In this document: positions 55,262-64,000 of the stretch, piece by piece
Layout of the letters: the number at the start of each line of letters is the position of its first letter
How positions within the stretch are numbered: position 1 is the stretch's first letter
The notes under the pieces: generated by a model
Databases searched by the model: none
The model's input: the letters and a program-made list of their open reading frames with translations, nothing else
Told to the model about the DNA's origin: nothing
Assembly: GCA_004143645.1 (NCBI GenBank)
Contig: RXPK01001230.1
Span: forward strand, 1 to 64,000
Direction: 5' to 3'
DNA from: Protaetia brevitarsis
Taxonomy: Eukaryota > Arthropoda > Insecta > Coleoptera > Scarabaeidae
Length of the DNA stretch: 64,000 nucleotides
Position numbers and translations under genes: made by a program

Positions 55262-56160
55262 ATAGGGATCCGTGTTGGGCCCATTGTTGTTTTCTTTGTA
55301 TACATGTCAACTGCCTGCTGTCGTTCGTCACTGTCACATACAGATGTATGCGGATGATGTTCAGATTTATCTTTCGTTCCCTGACTTAAATGAAATTCAA
55401 AAATTTTCTTTGAATCACGCCTTTTGCTAATTCGGGGCAAAGCGCAATTTATAGCTGTTTGGTAGATGACGGGACGCACAATCATAAATAATATTTAAGT
55501 ATTAGCCATGAATAAACCGTAATTCTGTATCAGATTCTATTAATACTTGGGACTTATTATGGCAGACTACTTTTTCATTTACGGATTGTACATCTCTAAA
55601 TTATTGGTAAGCGTACAATAACTTGAGACTGCTGTATCCTTTCGTTCAGTAAATTTTCGCGTTAGGTTGAAGACGAGCTCTTATGAAAACATGGTTTTAT
55701 CATTATTTAATTATTGTGGCATGAGGTATATGGGTCCTTGTTCCCGAATGGCGGTTGCCATGAAAGGTGCAGCGGGTGCAGAATTCTTGTATGAGGTATT
55801 TTGAATGTCGTAATATGAATCGCATTCAACAGTTGTTGAGTTCAAATGGTTAAATATGCACAATAGAATTCTTCTAAGTTTTGTTCTGTATCATAAGATT
55901 GTTGGTGAATAAAAGTCTGCCGTATCTTTTAAATAAAATAAAATATCATATATATAATATGATATCCATAATATTAATATACGCAACAAAAACCTAATTA
56001 ATTCTGCGGCACACAACTATTATTGAGAGGGGGTTCAAATTCATATACTCGCATATAATGATTGCAGGTGAACTTACAGTGTTGGGTGTTGCGTCGTTCG
56101 GTGTCGCTGGCATCTAAGATATTTTTGCACTTCAGTAGATTACTGCTTATTATTTATTAA
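55262..56160 (+). mobile_element. LINE relic, RT palm to C-terminus (second copy of the 7.8-kb family)
   Basis: Starts abruptly at the GSVLGPLLFSLYTCQLPAVV box, then HIQMYADDVQIYLSFP near 55335-55382, with the YADD intact, almost identical to 8028-8075. After a 40-codon deletion and frame changes it continues with KTWFYHYLIIVA, MKGAAGAEFLYE (near 55760), WLNMHNRILLSFVLYHKIVG near 55850-55905, YLLNKIKYHIY, NLINSAAHNYY near 55995-56025 and FKFIYSHI then CR.TYS. This is the C-terminal region of jockey/CR1-type elements (YG..L....RVQN...R, W..... R..L...L.HKI, YL, R..NLI..P.H.T...E..F). Untranslated tail probably continues toward 56740. Confidence 0.8.
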
Positions 56161-56323
56161 TATGTTTATTAAATAATTATTATATTGTTTTTCTTCATCT
56201 TTAATATTGTTAATGGGGAATATAATTTATTGGGGGCGTAGATATTACAGAATTTAATTAAGTTTAGTTAATATGCTTTTTATAGATGTAGGCATTTTGT
56301 TTTTTCACTTTATTTAATTTATT

Positions 56324-56383
56324 TAGGGGTTCAGCGGTAGAGCAGAGCGCAGTATTCTTTACTGCTCATCTGAACTGCCCCTA
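56324..56383 (+). ncRNA. tRNA-like hairpin behind the LINE
   Basis: TAGGGGTTCAGCGGTAGAGC resembles the start of a tRNA (D-arm with the CAG.GGTAGAGC of the A box). It is followed by GCAGT, a 7-base loop ATTCTTT and ACTGC (56349-56365), exactly an anticodon-arm layout, with loop bases that would give anticodon TCT. What follows (CTGAACTGCCCCT) pairs back to the start (AGGGG, TTCAG), so the piece folds as one long hairpin, and the B-box-like word GGTTTCAATTA at 56385 is one base too long. It is thus not a functional tRNA by eye. It may be a tRNA-derived relic or a structured 3' end of the LINE. Confidence 0.3.
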
Positions 56384-59300
56384 AGGTTTCAATTACGTTA
56401 TAAATTATAGTATATCTGCAATGATGTATAACATATATATACAGTTATATAATTGAAATAAGTATTATTTATTATTTTATTTTATTATTTATCTGTAGTT
56501 GAAAGGTTACCAGTCATAATTTAAACAAACTTTAAGTAAATATCTCTAGAAGAATTCAATATGCAAGATTGATGTATTTGCACACTCACAATTTTTTATT
56601 GCAAAACAGTTTGAATGTCTGTCTTGTTATATTGTGAATGCCTTTTATTTATACATTGGTTTTATTTAATACTTGTACTTGTTTTTCTTTGTATTATATA
56701 AACGCCATGTATTATGTATTTGTATCAATGATGACAATGTAAAGACTGGACATGAAGCCAATAGAAATTCATCCACTGCCGAAGCTCGTCCCATGATTGC
56801 CTTAGGTACTCAATCGTAACATTATCCATAGATATAACATGTTTAGAAAGGTATTCCGTTGTAAAAATTAAATCAAAGCAATAATTCAGTCTGACTAATC
56901 GTTGTTATATCTAAAAGTGTCACGTGAGTTAGAATTAATTAAGTCAAGCGAATTAACTTTAAATAAAGTTCGTTATTTTAACGGACTAATCAGAATAACG
57001 AATTAAAAGGATATTTAAACCCTCCAAATCAAATGAAGCGGACAGTGAAACGTTAAAACCGTATAATCATCAAAGGGAGAAAAACCGTGCGAGACATTTT
57101 TTAATTCAGTTAATTATATCCCTGTAGCCGCCAACAGGACTGGACTGCAAAAAAAAAGCGCTCTTTCTGTTGTGCTCTGTGTATTCTTGGACTCCTTGAG
57201 CATTAAACTTATGATACCATTCAAGAGCCAGCTAATGCAGGATCGTTAGGCCTATCAACAAGTGAGTCATTTTACTGGACGTGCAAATCGCTCTCTTTTT
57301 AACTAAGAAGGAAATTTTAAGGAAATTATGGTTTGTTTAATTGAAAACAAAATTTTACAAAACTTAAAACTTTCGCAACCTGCGAACTTGTTAGAATTGT
57401 CTCTGACAATTAGCAGTTGCTTGCAATTAAATCATTCGGATAAATGTGTTTGTAATTTTTGACTCAAACAGCATATCGACTTCTACGAGACCCGCATTTG
57501 AATTATTTATTAAGATACGCTGCTCCTGCCACAATGCTTGCAAGGAAACGTGTACATAATCGAGGAATACTTCTCAATTATCCAGTTAACGTTATCGGTT
57601 ATTAAGCATTGATAACAGAAATAGGATCTGCATGGTTCCATCAATTCTTCCATCCACAGCGAGCATTATTAATGAGTGGCTATTTGTCTAAAGTTTATTG
57701 TAGTAAAACTCAAATTCAAGCTTATTAAATTGATATTTTTTTGAAAACAGGGTTTTTACAAATAGGGACCATCTAATATCTACTCATTAATTCATTAAAT
57801 GGGTATTAGCATTCTGTGCTGTCATAAACCTACCACAGGTGCCAGTTACAAAAACACAAGTTTAAGTACCCCATAATCTTGTTTAAAATCCGGTTAGCAC
57901 TGATAATCACAAGTTCTAACTTAGTTTACTGTAAGTGTCACATACTGAAAGAGACCTGATTATATTTGTATCCCTACCTTATTGGCTTCCCATGGGCAAA
58001 TTGTTAGCAACTATGACGACCGTTTTAAGCCACTATAGGTTTATCAGCGCTGTGGTTTTCAGACATGGAAGCAAATCGAGAAAAGCTCTGATTTAATAAA
58101 GCATTACAAAAATCACTTAATAACAAAGTTATGAGCATTGCGTTATTTTGTGGACACCTTTATTTGTGCATATTTTGTTAATTTTTATGCACGTTCATTA
58201 TAAGTTCGTTGCTATTATTTATACTACAATGTTTTAAACTGCATTATAGCATTCGCATCATATGTGTGCAATTCATTGTCTTTTATTTTGTGTACAGGGT
58301 GAAAAGTTACAAGCTGTGGATTGCTCTGGGCGACTGGAAATGGGAAGGACTTCAACGGTAGCCGTATCTACAAGGCCGCCAGATTTGTTAATGTTCGGCA
58401 GTTTGTCATAGCTCAGCCGAAGAAAAATAAGCGTGATATTCTTTTTCTCGGTAGAACTCACTTCCATATCGCTATTAATGGTATGAGTATGAATAACAGA
58501 TTAATAACCAATTGTCTGAGAGAGTTATTGTAAACGCGATTTATGAAAGTTGGAGACGTAGTATAAATCCAACATTACATTTGTGTTAGTGAAGAGGGAA
58601 ATAATAACACAATACTCATTTGATAACTGAAATTATACACCGCAATCAAAAACTATTAATCGGTATAAAGCTTGAGGACCGTACTCTAATACCCAGCGAT
58701 GCCTTATTAAGAAATGAACGAAATGAATCAAACACCGACTTCACTTGAAATGAATTACGAATGTTTAGCGAAAAGATCAATTTTACGATAGCATTTTGTA
58801 GTGGTTAGACAAAGGCAGAGTGTAGAGGTGAGTGCTTGCCGTTATGATAGGCTAGCATTCGGTGTTGGAGATGGTAAATCAAGATTTTGCATGATGTTTC
58901 ATTTGCCCGTATTTCGTGGTCGGAATCTCATTTTCTTAGTAAAGTGCGCGTCTAGCCCATTGCTGCACATATGCAGCGACGCATAGTTAAGGAGTAATTC
59001 ACTGTTGTCGGTTAGTTGGTCAAGAGTACTCGATGCTCTGAATAGTGTTTACCTATTGTGCTCGCGAACTGTAGTATATTTCTATTGGTTTATAGGTTAT
59101 TTGCTTTCATTTTGTTGTATAATAATCTAACACGGTATTGTTGTGTTCGCGGTTGTAGAAAAAAAAATCTGACCTAAAAATAAGCTTTATTAGCTTAGCG
59201 CCATTACAACCGGAAAGGTTAGTTATAATTTAACATATTAAATTCGAATATATCGTCGCATAAATATAATGTGTTCAAGCAAGTGCAATAATATGTCTTT

Positions 59301-59544
59301 AATCTGTCTATTTAATTTTAGATGTGCCTCATGGGTGAAGAATATTGGTCGTGAGGATTAAAAAATATGTAAAAATATCTACATATAATTTTTAAAGGTT
59401 TTGAAGAATATTTTGAAGAAGAAGTATGTTTGCAGGCCCATCAAAGTCTTGTTTAAAGAAAAATTCACAATCTTCATAACCTAAATAATTTAAATATTGA
59501 ACCAAAATAATCAAGTTACCTTTTAATATTACTATTGTAGGAGA
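56384..59544. other. unassigned AT-rich DNA
   Basis: The part to about 56740 may be LINE 3' untranslated tail. Frames at 58321-58533 (70 codons plus; preceded by a pyrimidine-rich stretch ending GTACAG, as before an exon) and 58801-58986 are unrecognised. Around 56870-57120 the sequence is less AT-rich and could be conserved non-coding DNA. Confidence 0.4.
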
Positions 59545-60470
59545 ATTTTCCAATGCCGGTATGGATGTGTCTCTGGAAAAAGAAGAGGCCTTTGTCTCTG
59601 TCTGGTACAAACGGCTGATCCATAAGATGATAGTTTCTGGAATATATCCCTCTTTGATCAGTTTTTACCTTAAACACAGAACTTTCTATGTTAGGAAGGT
59701 GCGTCATTTCGGCTTTACGATTCTCCGAAGTACCGCAGGGATCCTTATTGGGATGTCTCTTCGTCTTGTTTCTGACAGACCTTCCTCAGGAACCTGGCCA
59801 CCTAGCTATCTATGCGTCATCTACGCAAGAAGCAGGAGGGAGGGGTTGGCTTGTAGGCGCCTTCAGGCGGCCACAAACCGCCTCGTTCGCTGGTCCTCTA
59901 GATGGAGACTTGATGACTGAGATGCCCTTGAACGAATCCAAGTGCGTTGCAGTTGGATTTTCGAGGAGGAGAAATGATCCTGAGACACGCATCCGCGTGG
60001 GAAACGTCAGGCTACCGTGGAGTCATCAGGTTAAGTACCTAGGAATCCCCTTCGACAGGCGTCTCACCTGCTCGAAACAGAGCTCCGGACTCAGATCTTA
60101 TTTTCTAGCTGTACGCAGCTCATTGCTCTCAATGTTACGGCGAAGGGGTTCCCTTCACCTACCAAACAAATTGCTACTCTACAAGTCAATCTTAAGGCCT
60201 GTCTGGTTTACGGCGCATTCGCCTGGGCGTTGTTAGCCTCCACCAGATTGAAGTCCATCGAGGCACTTCAAAAAGACGCTAAGATCAATCGTGCAGGCAC
60301 CTTGGTTCGTTAGGAATGAGCAAATTCATTGTGATCTGCAAATTTCGAAGCACCGCAGATTTCAATTAAGCGGACTCTCAACGCTGCTTGGGCTCGTGCT
60401 CAACATAGCGAAAATCCCCTAGTTTGGGCGGTCGTGGGACCCCATGGTCGTCCACTCCAGTCAGACGTCT
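59545..60470 (+). mobile_element. jockey-like LINE relic, reverse transcriptase
   Basis: Plus-strand frames read EEAFVSVWYKRLIHKM then IVSGIYPSLISFYLKHRTFY near 59580-59690 (KAFD.VWH..L..K block with the aspartate replaced), then VPQGSLLGCLFVLFLTDLPQ near 59730-59790, AIYASS near 59808 where an intact element has YADD, so both catalytic aspartates are serine, then LNESKCVAVGFSRRRNDPET, VGNVRLPWSHQVKYLGIPFD, RRLTCSK, LLSMLRRRGSLHLPNKLLLY then KSILRPVW near 60120-60210, and after a stop LASTRLKSIEALQKDA near 60235-60280. The order is that of jockey ORF2. It ends near 60470, and its tail repeat follows. Confidence 0.9.
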
Positions 60471-60559
60471 AGATGTTTTCTTAGACTAACATTTAACGTT
60501 CTAAACACGGACGACCAACTTCACACCTTCAAGTGATGTAAAACTTCAAATTACATTAA

Positions 60560-60690
60560 TTACCTTAGAAGAGTAAATTTATTATAATTTACTTTCAAAC
60601 ACCCACCCCAGCGGCTTGATCGTGCTGCTGCTATGAGAGATGAAAGGGTACAGAACCTCAGGCTCACACCCCAGTTGAAATGTAGGTTCA
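60560..60690 (+). repeat. jockey-like LINE 3'-tail repeat
   Basis: Matches 49545-49690. It lies about 90 bases behind the jockey-like relic on the same strand, which ties the repeat to that family. The matching part ends near a tandem ACGTCAACGTCAAC. Confidence 0.75.
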
Positions 60691-61779
60691 ACGTCAACGT
60701 CAACAAGAAAAGATGTGTGAACAAGGAACATCTGGTAGTCATCATAGCCAAGTTCTAACATTTGTCAACAGTAATTATTATTCTAGCTTTAGAAGTTGGA
60801 GCTGCGGGCCAATAGCTACCATAGCAATCAAACTTTTACCGAGTATAAATTTTAAACTTGAATGTTCATAATTTTTTTCAGAACTTGAAGCCTATAAAGT
60901 TATACAATGAGAAGGATGTCACTACCTCGATTAAATTTATAAAGGGCTCACAAGTGACAATTCGAGTGCTTTAAGTTTATGGGATAAATTACGATTGCAG
61001 GGTATATTCAGTCTGATCATACCAGTCGACCTATCTCTGTAGCTTCTTTTAGAATTAGAGATTTTCAGAAAATTTAGTTTTTAATTAATAGTAGGCGGTG
61101 AAAAACCATCTTTAACTTTATGGGCATATAAAAAAGACAAAATATAGTGTGAAAAAATAAAATTCTTGAACACAAGATAATCAAAGACGAAATGCTGTAT
61201 GTATTATGTAGGTATAATAAAATATTATGTGTTGTATATGACCTTCATTCACTTGCAAAAGCTTTAGATCCCTGATGTAAACTCATATTGTTGTAGGGAG
61301 CGTCCAAGGGCAGTAAAAATTGGCTTTAAAATTCGTAGCAGAACCTAAACATACACTAAAAAATATAAGTTTCTATTTAAAATATCAAAGTTGGTCATGA
61401 CTTTCGATGTAATTGGAAGTGCGACATAGATGAAATTATTTTTTTTCTAAAGAGATCATAGGCAACTATGCTTAACCCCAAAGTTTCAAAATCGGGACAT
61501 ATTGCAAAGTCAAAAACTTTTAATGGACGGGTTCCGTGAATCACTTGTATATAAGGGTATAATTAGCACTCGAGGTAATATAGTCTATTTTTATAGTCAT
61601 TTTTAACAAATTTAAAGTTAGCCTGTGGAGTGGTCAATCGAGTATGGACTTCAACTTGCAATTACTTTTATTTTACTTTTTATTAGGCTTTAAAATCTAC
61701 TTTAAATGACTCTAAATTATATTCAATACACCTATTTCTATAGCAATATATATATCTGGTCAGAAAAATAAATCGCAGA
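60691..61779. other. unassigned AT-rich DNA
   Basis: No recognised coding motif or element end. Confidence 0.5.
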
Positions 61780-62990
61780 TTCATGAATTCCTCCGCACGC
61801 CCTCTCCATCAGCATCCGTTTGACCCTGATCTTGAATCGACTGGTTGGTAGTGTTTTTAATTCCTCTGGTAATTGATATACATCTGCGGGCCCCAGTAAT
61901 CTACTGATAACCTAGTTTGAACATCGATTATATGATGTTCGCAATCCATGTCTTGTACGTGTGCTGTATCGTGGCTGTCTCCATTTCGGGTAAAATATGA
62001 CCTATTGTGCACAAAAAATAGCGGCAAGTATGTATACTGAAGTTAAAGTTAGTATACCTTCTCTCTTGAATGCCCCCGACAACTCTCATTACATTTCAGG
62101 TTGCACAACGAACGTATGGCACTTTTTTTGAGGCGAAAAATTCTATTTTACCAGCTGCCAAGCCCCAGAGGAGTACACCATAGCTTAGGTACTAGTGAAT
62201 ACGAAGAAATAAGCCATTCTTGTCGCTTCATGGGTTGAGACCAAATTTAGTCTTTCTATTGCGAATGACGCTGTTACCAGTTTACTGGCTAGGTGATTTA
62301 TCTGTGTATCCCACTTTGATTTAGCATCTACTGTAAGGCCTAGAAGCTTTACCGGAGAGATTAAATCCGCATTTTTCAGGGTGAGAATCATATTTTGTGT
62401 TCTATTCATGTTCATTTTTAATTTATTTGCTAGAAACCGGTCTTCTGTTTGCCCAACTGTGGCTATAGACTTTCTTACTAATTCCATTGGATCGGCATCT
62501 TTTACAATAATAGAGGTGTCATCGGTGTATAAGCATATTTCTCCGTCATCTATATTGTAAGGAAGATCATTAATATAAATAAGAAATAATAAAGACCCGA
62601 ATATTGATCCCTGAGCTAGGGTATGGCTTCAGTAGCTCCAAAAAACAGCCGAACGCCATAAAATTCCAACTTCCGTAGAAGGTTTGTCGGACTCAGAGAA
62701 TCAAATGATTTGCTAAGATATAATAGCTTCATTTCGGCATACATCTCATCTGCAAATGCGTTGTGTATAAATTGAATAGCGCTTAATATTCCGTATACAA
62801 CTGAGCGCCCTTTTCGATACCCGTGCTGTTTGGAAGTGATGTAGTTCTTTTTTTCAAGATAAGTTTCCAGCCTAGAAGTAATGGCTTGTTCGAAAATTTT
62901 TGATACAGCAGGTAAAATACTCATGGAACGATAATTTTCGGGCATGTTAATGTCAACTTTCTTAAAAATTGGGAATACTCTGGCGATTTT
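61780..62990 (-). mobile_element. LINE relic, RT to C-terminus (CR1/jockey-like)
   Basis: The 109-codon frame at 62616-62945 reads PENYRSMSILPAVSKIFEQA, ITSKQHGYRKGRSVV, then LLYLSKSFDSLSPTNLLRKL, covering RT blocks 1 to 3 with Y in place of D in the first catalytic block (LDLSKAFD in intact copies). Then come AQGSIFGSLLFLIYINDL near 62560-62610, CLYTDDTSIIVKDADP with the catalytic YTDD near 62500-62540, LANKLKMNMNRTQNMILTLK, and SPVKLLGLTVDAKSKWDTQI near 62310-62370. After frame changes the C-terminus near 61790-61900 gives DVYQLPEE-like and PVDSRS words. Motifs are well preserved over 250 codons, but frameshifts at several points kill the frame. Confidence 0.85.
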
Positions 62991-64000
62991 TAGTTACTAA
63001 GGAATTGCCTTTGATAACTTAAATAAATAAAAATAACTCAATCTCTTTAAAATTATCAATCGTCTGGTCATTTTTACTAACGCTGTGGTCTGCCCGAAGT
63101 TCAGTTGACCACAAACATCAAAGGTGCCGACACCAGGTAAAGCATCTATATAATCTGTAGCATATCAAATTCATTTGTATGAATATATGCTTCCTAGCGT
63201 GTGCAGATGTCGTATTACAATAACTCGCCCGATTCTTTTTGTCTAATGATCAGAAAGAAAATGTCGTTTGAACTTAGTGATGTTGCGAAAAAAAATTTAA
63301 ATCACAACAATATATTTGCGATATTTTATAACGCTTCTTGCCAATTATAAGGCACAAGAAGACGTTAGGACATTTCCGCTTGAGACCGTTATCCCACCGG
63401 TCGTCCCAGAGCGTGTTGACGCGCACAGCCGGCTTCTGTCCGTCCCACCACAAATCATCCTGATCCCCTCGAGGTTGCGCACTCAACTGTCACAACGTGA
63501 AAATCCGGTCCGACACACGTTTCACAACAATAGAATCGCGACGTGGACTGAAAGGCAACTCGACGCGGGCCACTGCCGCGCGCTGACGTCTGATTTGCGG
63601 CGGCCGACGCGACGTCATGAAGCGAACGTGCTAAGGGGCCGCAGCAGAAGTCTTCGCCGTCGGTAATGGAATTCCGGCATTCGCTATATGACAGACAATG
63701 AAATATTCGACTATGCTCTTACTGTGGGTACTTTGGCGAGGATGGGCTGAAATATTTAAGGCTAAAGGATCTAGCGGGCAGCCTTGACTGAAATATTAAT
63801 TCCTTGCAGGGTCATAAGGTTTAAGGTAGAATTATGTGGATATCCCTTCAGTCCTGAGTTAGATATGTGTATATAGAAGCCCGCCTAAAGATAAACATTT
63901 CCACTGATATACTCTTTGTTCCTGACTATTAAGTTAATACGAAAAGAACTTGCGAACCAACGCATTTCGCATTCAGGGCGCCAACTAGCCACAGCGGAGA
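62991..64000. other. unassigned, with a GC- and CpG-rich patch at 63330-63665
   Basis: At 63330-63665 GC content and CG dinucleotides rise sharply relative to the surroundings. A plus-strand frame of 116 codons (63316-63666), rich in Arg, Pro and Ser, crosses the patch but resembles no known protein. As at 17.0 kb, a promoter or first exon of a host gene is possible. The last 300 bases are ordinary. Confidence 0.3.

Noticed and set aside
1..64000. CRISPR arrays, operons, prophage or bacterial regulatory sites
   Set aside because: The sequence is eukaryotic in every feature seen; no regularly spaced direct repeats of CRISPR type and no closely packed open frames occur.

Overview
This window looks like a gene-poor, AT-rich stretch of an arthropod genome, most likely an insect. 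I found no intact host protein-coding gene, no operon structure and no bacterial signals. The longest open frames are 177-182 codons. Those that can be recognised are pieces of decayed transposable elements, read here from short protein motifs that change frame and carry stops. The mix (R1/I-like, jockey/CR1-like and RTE-like LINEs, a Penelope-like element, a Ty3/gypsy pol, an LTR-element gag, mariner, Tc1, piggyBac and hAT DNA transposons, and a tRNA-derived SINE) is typical of insect genomes. Assignment to a particular order is not possible from the sequence alone.

Layout. 0.7-13 kb: LINE relics in both orientations, a Penelope-like RT fragment (5.4 kb) and a SINE (7.6-7.8 kb). 13-17.5 kb: mostly unassigned AT-rich DNA with one GC-rich patch at 17.0 kb. 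17.6-21.7 kb: an RNase H-LINE end, then a Ty3/gypsy pol split between its RNase H and integrase by two LINE fragments, with an 81-bp duplication in the integrase. 23-23.9 kb: an inverted 26-bp minisatellite, a LINE RT piece and a 51-bp inverted repeat ending in a hammerhead-like motif. 25.4-32.1 kb: LINE fragments, including a repeat family that proves to be the 3' tail of an RNase H LINE. 36-37.9 kb: a piggyBac relic. 42-46.7 kb: a tail-repeat copy with target-site duplications, a second full hammerhead-like motif, an internally deleted hAT element and an LTR-element gag. 47.6-50.7 kb: a Tc1-like relic and further LINE pieces. 52.5-54.8 kb: an R1-like LINE cut in two by a complete-ended mariner. 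55-63 kb: three more LINE relics. The rest is unassigned AT-rich DNA that may be intergenic or intronic.

The genes do not work together as a system; the window records repeated, nested insertion. The most interesting items are three copies of a motif with a hammerhead-ribozyme core (23.9, 25.8 and 42.8 kb). In two of them the stem I arms are perfectly complementary but differ in sequence, and stem III is a short palindrome. Next are the nested mariner, the fold-back minisatellite, the hAT deletion derivative with recognisable ends, and a tRNA-like hairpin behind a LINE. Family names come from motif recognition by eye, without database searches.
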